DNA of 64,000 bases from CAZOVB01 sp046541415 (GTDB taxonomy: Bacteria; Planctomycetota; Phycisphaerae; SM23-33): NCBI GenBank assembly GCA_046541415.1, contig JBKHDI010000003.1, positions 1-64,000 of the forward strand. The letters are read 5' to 3'. Within the stretch, counting starts at the first letter, position 1. The number at the start of each line of letters is the position of its first letter. Shown one piece after another: positions 23,569 to 32,329 of the stretch. The notes beneath the pieces were generated by a model that worked only from the letters and a program-made list of their open reading frames with translations, did no database searches and had not been told where the DNA came from. A program made the translations under genes and the position numbers.

Positions 23569-26289
23569 CTACTTGCCCGACAGTTCGAACACCGGCGGGA
23601 TCTGCTCGGGCCCCTGCTCGGCGAACTGTCTGGCCCGGGCCAGGAAGATCTGCGTGGGCACGTCCTGCGGGTCTCGTTCGGCCAGCTTGGCCCAGAGGTC
23701 GCGGGCCTGGGCGAACTGGCCGGCCAGGTAGAAGTCCATCGCCTCGCAGAAGCGATGGACGAATTCCCGGCGGTCGGCCCCGGCTGTCTGGGCCGGTCCG
23801 ATCACGTGGACCAGGCGGACCGGCTCGACGCGCCCGACCACGCGGACCGGTCCCAGGGACCTGCCCAGCAGCTTACCGGCCGTGTTGGCCTGCTGCCAGT
23901 TCGACTCGGTTACCAGGATCTGCGTGCCGAAGTACTTGTTGGCCCCTTCCAGGCGGCTGGCAACGTTGACCGCGTCGCCAATGGCGGTCCAGTCCATCCG
24001 CTGGCTGGATCCGCAGTTGCCCACGATCGCCAGGCCCGTTGCCAGGCCGATCCGCACCCGCAGCTGCAGGTCGGCCCCGATGATCTCGGGCAATTGGCGG
24101 TTGATCTGCTCGATCTCCAGCTGACAGTCGACCGCGGCTGACAGGGCCGAGCCGGCGTGCTCGGGCAAATCGACCGGCGCACCGAAAATCGCCAGAATGC
24201 CGTCGCCCATGAACTTGTTGAGATACCCGCGATGACGCTGCTGGATCACCTCGGTCATCTGGTCGAAGTAGCGGTTGAGCAGTTGAACCGACCGCTCCTC
24301 GCCCAGCCGCTCTGCCAGGGCGGTAAAGCCCTGCAGGTCGGAAAACAGTACCGTAATCTCCCGCCGCCGGCCGCCCAACTGGGCCAGTTCCGGGTTCTCC
24401 AGCAGGCGGTCGACCAATTGCCCGGACAGCGCCTGGGCAAACATCCCGCGGATCCGCTGGCGCTGGCGCTGCTCAGCCAACTGGCGCCAGGCGGTCAAGA
24501 CCACAAATCCGGCGACCATGGCTGTCATCGGCTCGGCCAGGATCACCAGCACCCCGAAACGGTCCAGCAGGACCGCCCCTCCGATGGTCCACAGCCCCCC
24601 GCCCAGGACCAGCACCAGAACCGCCGCCAGGGCCACGTGCAGCCGGCCCGCCAGCCAGCAGCCGGCCAAGGCGAAGGCGGCGACCAGCAGCAGGTCGACC
24701 CACCAGGGCCCTTGGCGGAGGAATCGGCCGGTGGCGATGTTCTGGAAGATCTCGTGGTGGACCTCCATGCCCGGCATGCGCCCGAGGATCGGCGTGGCGA
24801 CGAAGTCGCCCAGGGCGGTTGCGCTGGAGCCGATCAGCACGGCCTTGCCGGCCACCACGCTGGCCAGCTGGTCCAGTTGCTGCCGGATCAGCTGCTCGCT
24901 GCGTTGGTTGGCCGCCGGGATCTGCCGGAGCTTCTCCTGCAGTTGGGCGACCTGCTTGTACAGCGGCTGATCGGGGTTCAGTTGGCGCAGGTAGAACGGG
25001 TCGGTCAGTTCGGCGGCCTGGGTTTCGATCTGGGCGTCAAGGCGTTTCCGGTCGGCCTGGAGTTGCTCGAGTTGCTGCTGCCATTTCCGGACCTGCCCGG
25101 GCTGGACCGAACGGGCGATCATCTGGCGGGTCTGGTCGAACGCTCGATCCTGCAGCTGGCGGTCGTCGAACAGGGCGAGCAGATCCCTTTGGCCCAGTTC
25201 CGACGCCAGTCGCCACCGCAGGGCCAGTTGGAGGCGGAGATTCTCCCGGATGGCCTTTCGATTGGCGTGTATTCGGGCGGGAAGGGAGATGGATATGCGT
25301 CGCGTGGGGCTTTTGGATGGAGGCGGGCCCCAACGGATGATCATCTGCCCGTCGGCATCGACGGGGATGCTGCGGGCCAGACCGTCGGCGAACTGCAGCT
25401 GGACCCGGTCGGGCTCACCGAGCCGCTGAATCTGCCAGCTTCCGCCGTGTTCTGCGGCCAGGATTTCGGCGGCCAGGACCAGGGCGAAGTGTCCGAAAGT
25501 CTGGCCGTCGGCGCTGTCCAGCAGGCGTGCCCGACGGGTTATATCATCGGAGTCGGCCTGGAGGGTCACGAAGCCCACCTGGTCGACGCTGCGGGCGAGC
25601 TGCCAGTCGGGCCCGACGAGCAGATCGCCGCGACGCTCGGGGGCTTTGACGTCGATGGCGAAACGCTGGGCCACCAGGACCGCGGCGGCTGCGCGCCGCA
25701 GGGCGGCGGCGGATTGGTCGGCGTTGAGCTGATGTTCCTGGAAGATCTGCCGGATGTGGTCGGAATCGGGATCATATTCCTCGCCCAGGGCGCGGGCGAT
25801 CTGCACGGCTGCGGTCTGTACGGCCGAGAGATCCGCCTGCTTGTGGCGGATGTGGATCGGCAGGATCGCCGCCGGGGCGGTCTGGAGGGCCTCGGCGAGG
25901 CGTTGGTCGTCGAAGATCAGTCGCGTCATGCCCAGCGGCAGCAGTTCGGCCCGAGGTGCCTGGGGCTCGTGAAGGCTGATATCCAGGGCGATCAGCCGGG
26001 CCCCGGCATCGGTCAGGGCCCGGCAGATCCCTGCCTGGTCGGCCCGGGGCCAGGGGAAGCGCCCGAACTGCTCGATGCTCGCATCGTCCAGAACTACCAG
26101 CACGAGTTGGTCGCTTTGCTGCCGGCGGGGCCAGAGCCGCAACTGCCCGTCGCGGAGGTAGGCCGAGGCAGGGCGGGTCATTCCCAGCCCCATCGCCGCC
26201 AGGACTGACAGGGCAATGCCCGCCGCGGTCAGAAGAATCAGGCCCGCCCCGGGCCCGCGATTTGCTCGTGAGGACATGGGGGAAATCAT
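23569..26289 (-). CDS. CHASE2-domain adenylate cyclase
   Basis: A 906-residue membrane protein predicted to make cAMP in response to an extracellular cue. After one N-terminal helix comes a CHASE2 sensor region (LVLVVLDDASIEQFGRFPWP at its start, GKAVLIGSSATALGDFVATP at its end). It is interrupted by a helical, coiled-coil-like insert of about 150 residues. Three helices follow (about 545-625), then a class III cyclase at about 640-835. Metal-binding aspartates are in VLFSDLQGFT and GDGILAIFG, the adenine-selecting Lys in LNKFMGDG, and NVASRLE supplies the transition-state Asn and Arg. A helical tail ends the protein. The start at 26289 is chosen for its AAAGG; ATG 26277 is the alternative. 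Confidence 0.88.
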   Translation of the reverse strand: MISPMSSRANRGPGAGLILLTAAGIALSVLAAMGLGMTRPASAYLRDGQLRLWPRRQQSDQLVLVVLDDASIEQFGRFPWPRADQAGICRALTDAGARLIALDISLHEPQAPRAELLPLGMTRLIFDDQRLAEALQTAPAAILPIHIRHKQADLSAVQTAAVQIARALGEEYDPDSDHIRQIFQEHQLNADQSAAALRRAAAAVLVAQRFAIDVKAPERRGDLLVGPDWQLARSVDQVGFVTLQADSDDITRRARLLDSADGQTFGHFALVLAAEILAAEHGGSWQIQRLGEPDRVQLQFADGLARSIPVDADGQMIIRWGPPPSKSPTRRISISLPARIHANRKAIRENLRLQLALRWRLASELGQRDLLALFDDRQLQDRAFDQTRQMIARSVQPGQVRKWQQQLEQLQADRKRLDAQIETQAAELTDPFYLRQLNPDQPLYKQVAQLQEKLRQIPAANQRSEQLIRQQLDQLASVVAGKAVLIGSSATALGDFVATPILGRMPGMEVHHEIFQNIATGRFLRQGPWWVDLLLVAAFALAGCWLAGRLHVALAAVLVLVLGGGLWTIGGAVLLDRFGVLVILAEPMTAMVAGFVVLTAWRQLAEQRQRQRIRGMFAQALSGQLVDRLLENPELAQLGGRRREITVLFSDLQGFTALAERLGEERSVQLLNRYFDQMTEVIQQRHRGYLNKFMGDGILAIFGAPVDLPEHAGSALSAAVDCQLEIEQINRQLPEIIGADLQLRVRIGLATGLAIVGNCGSSQRMDWTAIGDAVNVASRLEGANKYFGTQILVTESNWQQANTAGKLLGRSLGPVRVVGRVEPVRLVHVIGPAQTAGADRREFVHRFCEAMDFYLAGQFAQARDLWAKLAERDPQDVPTQIFLARARQFAEQGPEQIPPVFELSGK

Positions 26290-26370
26290 ATCCTTTGTCC
26301 GGAGAAATGACAACTGCCTGTAACGCAACCGGTTATGTCCCCGATTTTCGGCGCATCTATTCCAATTCTC

Positions 26371-26379
26371 TGGTATAAT
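26371..26379 (+). promoter_or_regulatory. extended -10 promoter
   Basis: TGGTATAAT: a perfect -10 hexamer with the upstream TGn extension, which can act without a strong -35. Transcription would begin near 26386, about the 5' edge of a closed RNA fold. Confidence 0.6.
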
Positions 26380-26380
26380 G

Positions 26381-26520
26381 GCCAGAGACTTCAAGGAACC
26401 ATGCGTGTCGTTGTACGGCACGTGGAGCCCCGCAAGCGGGGACAGACACCCACCGCTTCGGGGAAAGACGCACAGCCGGGTAAGATTTGACCAAACCGGC
26501 GGATTTTATGTCTTCTAGGC
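26381..26520 (+). ncRNA. candidate structured RNA or 5' leader element
   Basis: The ends pair: GCCAGAGAC (26381-26389) with GTCTTCTAGGC (26510-26520), nine pairs with two bulges. Inside are a stem CGTGTCGT/ACGGCACG (26404-26422, 3-base loop) extended by CCA/TGG, a CCCCG/CGGGG hairpin (26428-26441), a weak C-UUCG-G hairpin (about 26453-26463) and GCCGG/CCGGC (26475-26500). I know no family that fits with confidence. A distant likeness to c-di-GMP-I aptamers (GACGCACAGCC) is not convincing. It could be a riboswitch for the PEP-CTERM gene at 26620, or a separate small RNA, since a second TATAAT lies at 26536-26541. Confidence 0.45.
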
Positions 26521-26619
26521 AAATACCCCAGGGCCTATAATGGTTTCGATTGGGGAGAATATACCAGACGAGGGACCCTTGGAGGCCCTTGGCGGCAAAC
26601 GACACAGGGAGTAGGCATT

Positions 26620-27720
26620 ATGAGAAGCTTACGTTTGACAACCTGCCTTCTGATCGGGCTGACTGCCTCGATCGCCTCGGCCGAGATCGTCTCTGTCGAC
26701 ATGCAGTTGTACGAAACGGTCGATTACTTCAACTACAGCAACCTTTCGCGTTACAGCACGGGGATCTACCGCGGCAGTGTCAGCGGCTCGGTGGAGCGCG
26801 TCACCATCAAAGACAGCGGCACGGGCGGGGCGGACCCGGGCGTCTGGACCGGTCTGGACATCGACTTTGTCCTGCTGGACCTCGATGGCGACCTGAGCAC
26901 CACGGGCGACCAGATCATGCCGACACTCGACCCGGCCAGGACGTATGTCAATCCAGGCAGCGTCATCCCCGGCTCGAGTGACTACCAGCCCACCGCCAAC
27001 AGGCCGGGCAAGCTCTTCGGGCTCAACGCAGCCAACCAGCTGGACAACTCCATCGCCACCCTGGGACAACGCGACGCCCACTTCCCGCCGTTTGTCAACG
27101 GCGACCTGATCCGCAACTCGTTCGGCTGGGTCTCGCTGGGTCTCGGCGGTGAGTTGATTCTCGAGTTCGACGAAGTCGCAGATGACGACTGGTACCTCTT
27201 TATCGGCGAGGCCGGGGCAAACGAGCGCCTCAGCTCCAACGCCGAACTGGGCGAGACCCTGGTCGAGTTGACCGGCCTGGAGGCCATCGAAGAAACCCTC
27301 TTCTCCGAAGGCGACGGCGAGGTCCTCAAAGACCAGGTGATGGTCGACGGCGAGATGCCCGGATCGACCGGCATTGAGCGTTACGAATGGAAAATCGGCC
27401 AGGGCGGGCAGTTCAGTTCCGACCCCCTCGGACAGAGCAGCGGTGAGGGCGGCCCGCCGCCGGACCTGCGTCAACTGAACCTGACCTACGCCGAGCTGGC
27501 TGCGATGTATCCCGAACTGGTCAACGACCTGCTGAACTACGACCCGTTCGATCCGACGCTGAAGTCCCTGCCGGTCTTCATGCGGGTCCACACGGCCGAC
27601 GGCGGGTTCACCGACTTCCAGGCAGCGGAGATCACGCTGGTCAACATCATCCCCGAGCCGACGAGCCTGGCCCTGCTGGGCCTGGGAGGCCTGGGCCTGA
27701 TCCGCCGCCGCAGGAAATAG
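26620..27720 (+). CDS. PEP-CTERM extracellular protein
   Basis: A 366-residue exported protein. Signal peptide MRSLRLTTCLLIGLTASIAS; the rest is mostly beta-rich with no catalytic motif that I recognise (VDMQLYETVDYFNYSNLSRY near the start). The C-terminus IPEPTSLALLGLGGLGLIRR is a standard PEP-CTERM sorting signal. AGGGAG precedes the ATG. It stands alone between the structured leader and a strong terminator. Surface display after exosortase processing is inferred; no exosortase gene is in this window. Confidence 0.8.
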   Translation: MRSLRLTTCLLIGLTASIASAEIVSVDMQLYETVDYFNYSNLSRYSTGIYRGSVSGSVERVTIKDSGTGGADPGVWTGLDIDFVLLDLDGDLSTTGDQIMPTLDPARTYVNPGSVIPGSSDYQPTANRPGKLFGLNAANQLDNSIATLGQRDAHFPPFVNGDLIRNSFGWVSLGLGGELILEFDEVADDDWYLFIGEAGANERLSSNAELGETLVELTGLEAIEETLFSEGDGEVLKDQVMVDGEMPGSTGIERYEWKIGQGGQFSSDPLGQSSGEGGPPPDLRQLNLTYAELAAMYPELVNDLLNYDPFDPTLKSLPVFMRVHTADGGFTDFQAAEITLVNIIPEPTSLALLGLGGLGLIRRRRK

Positions 27721-27750
27721 CCCCTGCCGGCCTGACGAAAACTCCCTCCG

Positions 27751-27787
27751 GGCCCGTCGGTCAATCCTCGACCGGCGGGCCTTTTCT
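27751..27787 (+). terminator. intrinsic terminator of the PEP-CTERM gene
   Basis: GGCCCGTCGGTC pairs with GACCGGCGGGCC (12 pairs, one G-T) over a 7-base gap, followed by TTTTCT. It also abuts the 3' end of the convergent propeller gene. Confidence 0.85.
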
Positions 27788-29141
27788 ATTGGGGATCCGC
27801 GGGCCGGTCGCCCTGGCCGACGAGGCGATAGACCGACAGCGTCCGGCCATGGCGCCAAGCCATGATTCCGCCCCGGTGGGCCCCGGCCGCCCAGACCTGC
27901 CTTTCGCCCGGAACCGGGTGGAAGACGCCGGCGACGGTGAACCCCGCCTGCTTCGGCTGGAGCATCCAGATGCGTGTGCGGCCGCGACGTCCGTCCGGCC
28001 CCGCGCCTTGCCCGCCTTCAAGAACGAACACCTTGCCCCCTGCCGACCAGACCGACCCGTCGCTGTAGACCTGCATGGCCTGCATGACCCTGCCGGTGGC
28101 CAGGTCGCGGGCCTGGCAGAGCCACACGCGCCGCCGCCCTTTGAGCACCAGCTCGGGCCCACCCCGCTGCGACCGGAACTCGCCGCTCCGCCAGATCGGC
28201 TGACTGATCGAGAAGACCGTATCTGCCACAATGACCGCCTGGCTGGGGTCGTTCATCCGCGGCGCCGACCAGAGCAGGCGAACCGATCCGCCGTCCTCGG
28301 CCAGCTTCAGCAGGGACATCGAGCCGCCCTGCCTGAGCAGCAGATGCCCATCGCCATGGACCGGCGTCAGCTGCGTGTGACCGCCGGGCATGTGCATCCA
28401 ACACGCCGAACCGTCGGACAGGTCGCGTGCGACGGTGGCCTGGTGGAAGGTCTCGACGACGATCGTTCGCCCCCCGAGTCGGACCGCAATGGGCGAGGCG
28501 TCCGAGACGGTCCAGCCTTTGGGCGGTCCCTGCCAGACCAGCTTGCCGGTCGCGGCGTCAAGGGCCACCGTCTGGGCCCGCGCACCGGTCATCGAAAAGA
28601 CCACCTTGCCGTCGGCCACCAGCGGCGTGGGGTTCCAGCCCCAGTTGGACGGCTTGTGGCCCCAACGCTCGATTGTATCGACCGACCAGACAGCCTGGCC
28701 GGTCTTGGCGTCGCGACAGTGGACCACCCCCCGGGCTGTCGAAAAGTACACGCGGCCTTCGGCGACCACCACCCCGGAGCGACAGCCGGGATACCGCCGC
28801 TGGAAGGAGGGGCCACATTCGACCTGGTACAGACGCTCGCCCTGCAGGGAGTAGCAGCTCAGGACGACCGTCCCTGCCTTGCTGCCCAGCGTGTAGATGC
28901 GGTCGCCGGCGATGGTCGGGCCCATCCAGCCCTGGCCGATCCCGTCTCTCTGCCAGAGCAGCTCGGGCCCGTCGGCGTCGAAGCGTTCCGGCACGCGCGC
29001 ATCGGGGTAGGTCCCGTTGCGGCCTGGCCCGCGAAGATCCCCCGCAGGCTGGGCCGACGCGGTCGTCAGATGCAGGAGGAGGAGCACCGCCGACAAGCCA
29101 GCCGGGCGGGCTCTGCAGACAAGACGGTGGGAGTCGAACAT
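27786..29141 (-). CDS. PQQ-type beta-propeller exported protein
   Basis: A 451-residue protein with a signal peptide (VCRARPAGLSAVLLLLHLTT) and repeated propeller blades such as GPTIAGDRIYTLGSKAGTVV, GVVHCRDAKTGQAVWSVDTI and VALDAATGKLVWQGPPKGW. The RGPGRNGTYPDARVPERF opening is common in planctomycete PQQ-repeat proteins that are distant relatives of BamB. No PQQ cofactor ligands or dehydrogenase motifs are visible, so a binding or scaffold role is more likely than catalysis. The start at 29141 is preceded by GAGGT; the frame extends 30 codons upstream without a signal-like sequence. Confidence 0.75.
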   Translation of the reverse strand: MFDSHRLVCRARPAGLSAVLLLLHLTTASAQPAGDLRGPGRNGTYPDARVPERFDADGPELLWQRDGIGQGWMGPTIAGDRIYTLGSKAGTVVLSCYSLQGERLYQVECGPSFQRRYPGCRSGVVVAEGRVYFSTARGVVHCRDAKTGQAVWSVDTIERWGHKPSNWGWNPTPLVADGKVVFSMTGARAQTVALDAATGKLVWQGPPKGWTVSDASPIAVRLGGRTIVVETFHQATVARDLSDGSACWMHMPGGHTQLTPVHGDGHLLLRQGGSMSLLKLAEDGGSVRLLWSAPRMNDPSQAVIVADTVFSISQPIWRSGEFRSQRGGPELVLKGRRRVWLCQARDLATGRVMQAMQVYSDGSVWSAGGKVFVLEGGQGAGPDGRRGRTRIWMLQPKQAGFTVAGVFHPVPGERQVWAAGAHRGGIMAWRHGRTLSVYRLVGQGDRPADPQ

Positions 29142-29232
29142 GGAATTCCGGACCTCACCCCCTGGACCAAACTGCGAGAACGGCTGTTGGGTTGAACCCG
29201 CCTGAGACCGCGGCGGGTCGGGCGGAAACACA

Positions 29233-29272
29233 GCGGGCCGCGACGGCTGTCTGTGCAGCGGTCACGGCCCGC
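29233..29272 (-). terminator. hairpin after the FecR-domain gene
   Basis: GCGGGCCG and CGGCCCGC pair, with further partial pairing inside. It lies just beyond the stop of the leftward FecR-domain gene; the minus-strand tail TGTGTTT is only moderately T-rich. Confidence 0.5.
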
Positions 29273-29293
29273 GGTTTATCCGCAGATCACAGG

Positions 29294-30097
29294 TCAGGGA
29301 TTGGCCGGATCCAGGTCCTGCGTCGGATCGGTGGTTCTTGTCGGGGTTACGGTAAAGGGTGAGCCGGGGATGGCGACCCAGCCGCGGCCCGTGCCGTGGC
29401 GGATGTCGACCCATTTGTCCTCTTCGCTCAGGCCCAGTCCGTCAGCCATGTAGCTGTCGCGATAGTAGTCGACCAGGTCGAGGTAGTTGGTCAGGTAGCA
29501 ATCGCCCCACTCTCTGTCGCTGACGACGGTGACAGAGCAGTGCTTCTGGATCTGCCAGTCGCCCTTCTGGACCTTGACGCCCATGCAGTTGTCGATCGAG
29601 TAGCCGATCTCCGCCTTGCTGCCGGCGACTGAGAGGGTGGCCACGGGCGTGACAACTTCGAAGTCGCCCTGCTTCTGGCCCTCCTTGACCTCCGCACGGA
29701 TCACGCCGTACTTGATGCCGATTTGGGTCTGGCCCCGGCCGCCGGAGCTCTTGAGCTTGCTGATTCCGACCTTGGTCGCCCGGTCGATCGTCACCGTGCT
29801 GCCATCGGGGAACTGCAGGACGACCTTCGTGCGGAAACCGGTGCGGATGACCGCGTCGACCGGCAGGTTGGCCTGGGCCTCGACGGGCTTCCAGGTGGGG
29901 TCCTGGTCTGCGGTGACCACGGCGAATTCGGCCGAGCCGGTCACCGAGGTCACTTTCACGCCGGCGTCCGGGTCCTGCTGGTTCTGTTGGTCCTGTTGGT
30001 CCTGGTTGCCTTGGTCGGCCTGGTCATCCTGGCCCTCGGCCGAGAGTGTTGCGGCCCAGAGCGAGAGGATCAACGCGAAGATGGTCAGGTATTTCAT
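29294..30097 (-). CDS. exported FecR-domain protein
   Basis: A 267-residue protein. A signal peptide (YLTIFALILSLWAATLSAEG) is followed by a Gln/Asp-rich spacer of degenerate QDQQ repeats, then a FecR-like beta domain at about 50-180 (AVIRTGFRTKVVLQFPDGST, IGISKLKSS, FEVVTPVATLSVAGSKAEI). FecR domains in this setting act as periplasmic or surface binding modules; the cytoplasmic anti-sigma part of true FecR is absent. The gene is third in a leftward set after the porin and lipoprotein genes, with only 3 bases between it and the lipoprotein gene, so a joint envelope role is likely. Confidence 0.8.
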   Translation of the reverse strand: MKYLTIFALILSLWAATLSAEGQDDQADQGNQDQQDQQNQQDPDAGVKVTSVTGSAEFAVVTADQDPTWKPVEAQANLPVDAVIRTGFRTKVVLQFPDGSTVTIDRATKVGISKLKSSGGRGQTQIGIKYGVIRAEVKEGQKQGDFEVVTPVATLSVAGSKAEIGYSIDNCMGVKVQKGDWQIQKHCSVTVVSDREWGDCYLTNYLDLVDYYRDSYMADGLGLSEEDKWVDIRHGTGRGWVAIPGSPFTVTPTRTTDPTQDLDPANP

Positions 30098-30100
30098 GGT

Positions 30101-30643
30101 TCACTCGCCTTTCAGGTTCAGCACGTGCGGGGGCTGACCCGTCTGTATCATATGGTCCGCCCGGTTCAGGACGGCCACCATTTCCATTCCGGTCACCGGG
30201 GTGAACCAGCTGCCCTCAGCCATCACGCCGAGGTGCTGCAGGTTGCGGAGGCAGTAACGCTGGCTGGGTCCGAACAGCGCCAGCGTCAGGCTGGGCGTCG
30301 GTTCGGTGGCCTGGTAAATCATATAGGCCAGTTTTCCCTTGGTAATGGGCGTATCGGCCTGGAGGTCCCACGTATCGGCGATCAGTTCTCTGGTGCGGAG
30401 GGTTTCGACCCGCTGCTGGAACGTCTCTGTCTGGTCATTGCCTTCCAGCAGCATCAGCACGCCGCGCATGGCGTCATTTTCGCTGACGGTCAACTGGCTG
30501 GACATCCGGTCGATGTAACCGGCCGAGGATTCATCGGCCGGCAGCTTCGCATCGCCCTGCTGGATTGTTCCGTTCGAGCAGCCGACAGCTGCAGCCAGCA
30601 GCAGCCCCAGCCATCCGGTTGCCATTATGTGCATCTTTTGCAT
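30101..30643 (-). CDS. lipoprotein of unknown function
   Basis: A 180-residue lipoprotein with a clear lipobox (LLLAAAVGCS, Cys22). The remainder is mainly helical (LTVSENDAMRGVLMLLEGND, ELIADTWDLQADTPITKGKL) and not recognised; the last segment resembles SLH-like or helical repeat folding only loosely. It sits between a porin gene (18 bases upstream) and a FecR-domain gene (3 bases downstream), so the three are probably one operon. Outer-membrane attachment is the likely location. Confidence 0.75.
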   Translation of the reverse strand: MQKMHIMATGWLGLLLAAAVGCSNGTIQQGDAKLPADESSAGYIDRMSSQLTVSENDAMRGVLMLLEGNDQTETFQQRVETLRTRELIADTWDLQADTPITKGKLAYMIYQATEPTPSLTLALFGPSQRYCLRNLQHLGVMAEGSWFTPVTGMEMVAVLNRADHMIQTGQPPHVLNLKGE

Positions 30644-30661
30644 GGTATCACCTGGTAGAGG

Positions 30662-32086
30662 TTAGAAGCTGTAGGTCAGGGCAGCGTAGACGAACTGGCG
30701 GCAGGAGTCGTTGTCGCTGTAGGCGGCGCCGGGGAAGAAAGCCCCGTAGCGCACTGTCAGGGAAACGTCGGTGGTAATCCGCCAGTCGATGTAGGCGTCC
30801 CATTCCCAGCCGAGGTAGCGGCTGCCCGGGTTGTCGATCGTCGTATCGTCGGTCGGGCCCGCCCCGTCAGCCTTGGCGTAGAAGAAGACCTTCGTGCCGA
30901 CTTCCATGTCCTTGGCCCAGTGGAATTTCTCCAGCGGGAAGAAGCTGCCCCCCACCTGCCACATCTGCAGGTTGGAGATGTCGGGGAAGTAGGACAGGCC
31001 CGTATCGCGGAAGCCGAAGCCGTTGAACGCGTAGTCGGTCGTGCCCTGCCGGTTGCCCTGGATCGTCGAGGTCGTCGAGGTCCGCCGGTCGCTGTCGCCG
31101 CTGGCGTAGAGGTACTGGGCCCAGACCTTCGGCCGCATGGGCAACTCGGTGAAATAGTAGGCCAGCTGGGCATCCATCGCCCAGGCACAGATGTCGTCCT
31201 GGTCTTCGTGGGGCCCGCTGAGGTAGGAATGGGTCCTGCCCATCTCACCTACGACTTCCAACTGATACCGCAGGTTCGGCAGGACGAGCTGGCCGACCGA
31301 GCCGACACCGATGTACTGCGAGGTGTAGTCGTAATCCTGCACGGCCCGGCTGACCGGGTCGGGCTCCTTCGGGTCGGTCATGTCGTAGTTGGAGAGGTAG
31401 TAGGCGAAGATCGAGTGGTCCCGGAAGCCGTTGTACTTGGCCTGGACGCCCCAGAACCAGCGGTCCTGGTGGGAGTAGACGGCCTGGGATTCATCGATGT
31501 TCGGGTAGTCGTCGATGCTTCGGCCGATCAGGCCCATGATTTCCAGGTCGCAGATTTCCGCCTCGATACGGACGGCATCAAGGGGCATGGTCATTGCCAG
31601 GCCCGTTCCCAGCTCAATCAGCTGGCGTCCGGCCCGGAGACGCAGCTGGTGGGGCTGTTCGTCCCCGCTGGCCCGACCCAGCAGGGCTGCGACATCCAAC
31701 TGGTACCAGGCGCGTTCGAACTCGAAATCGTTGTATTCGTCGCCGTGGCCGAAGGGGTTGTCTCCGCTGTTCCAGTCTTCGTAGCCGGTCATCACGCGGA
31801 AGTAGCCGCTGTGGACGCCCTGATAGGAGGCCGCCCCCCAGAGGCGCAGTTCGTGCTTGCGCAATGTACGGAACCGATCGGCCGAGGCATCATCATACTT
31901 GAAGATCGCCGTACTGAACCATCCCCCGCCGTCGATGCTGGTACCGGAAACTCCGGGGGCCTGCTGATCGAGGCGGACGCGCAGCTGCTCGTCGTATGTT
32001 CGCGTTACGTCGCCGGCCCGGGCGATCCCGGTCAGGCATACGCAAACGCCCAGCAGCGACAGGATTTGTCTGATCTCTCTGGTCAT
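30662..32086 (-). CDS. outer-membrane beta-barrel of the alginate-export type
   Basis: A 474-residue barrel protein. Signal peptide (ILSLLGVCVCLTGIARAGDV), then amphipathic strands with RTLRKHELRLWGAASYQGVH, LRAGRQLIELGTGLAM and YDYTSQYIGVGSVGQLVLPN, the pattern of the alginate-export (AlgE-like) family. The C-terminal strand ends in aromatic Phe (VYAALTYSF), as needed for Bam-dependent insertion. I use the ATG at 32086, which begins the signal peptide; the longer frame adds 15 polar residues. First gene of the porin-lipoprotein-FecR operon. The transported substrate, possibly an anionic polysaccharide, is inferred only from family. Confidence 0.75.
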   Translation of the reverse strand: MTREIRQILSLLGVCVCLTGIARAGDVTRTYDEQLRVRLDQQAPGVSGTSIDGGGWFSTAIFKYDDASADRFRTLRKHELRLWGAASYQGVHSGYFRVMTGYEDWNSGDNPFGHGDEYNDFEFERAWYQLDVAALLGRASGDEQPHQLRLRAGRQLIELGTGLAMTMPLDAVRIEAEICDLEIMGLIGRSIDDYPNIDESQAVYSHQDRWFWGVQAKYNGFRDHSIFAYYLSNYDMTDPKEPDPVSRAVQDYDYTSQYIGVGSVGQLVLPNLRYQLEVVGEMGRTHSYLSGPHEDQDDICAWAMDAQLAYYFTELPMRPKVWAQYLYASGDSDRRTSTTSTIQGNRQGTTDYAFNGFGFRDTGLSYFPDISNLQMWQVGGSFFPLEKFHWAKDMEVGTKVFFYAKADGAGPTDDTTIDNPGSRYLGWEWDAYIDWRITTDVSLTVRYGAFFPGAAYSDNDSCRQFVYAALTYSF

Positions 32087-32262
32087 CTCTTGCTCTTTCT
32101 GCTGAGTGCGGATCGGGTGTCGTCCACCCATGGGTATCCCTGGTTCGAACTTCTGCCACCGCTAGTTTGCCTTCTGCCCGGGGGCCAGACAACCAAAAAG
32201 TGGCCCGGGCGATGGGGCATTTTCGCAAGCGCAGGCGGCGAAGCCCCATCGGGCCCAATATC

Positions 32263-32290
32263 TTGCTTCGACCCGGCAGGTCGCTATACT
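32263..32290 (+). promoter_or_regulatory. promoter of rsmA
   Basis: -35 TTGCTT at 32263-32268, a 16-base spacer and -10 TATACT at 32285-32290, 40 bases before the rsmA ATG. Confidence 0.55.
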
Positions 32291-32329
32291 CCAGCTTTTC
32301 AACCGCAAACCGACAGAATCCGCCCCGCC

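Noticed and set aside
24157..26208. 683-codon frame opposite the CHASE2 cyclase
   Set aside because: The minus strand has a complete cyclase with catalytic residues; the plus frame has no recognisable domain.
26440..26505. Likeness to a c-di-GMP-I riboswitch (GACGCACAGCC)
   Set aside because: Only one short stretch matches. The partner strand GGCAAACC and the GNRA tetraloop are missing, so I call the element only a structured RNA candidate.
32130..32175. GGTTCGAA, possible tRNA T-loop
   Set aside because: The flanking bases do not pair as a T stem, and no anticodon or acceptor stem could be built upstream.
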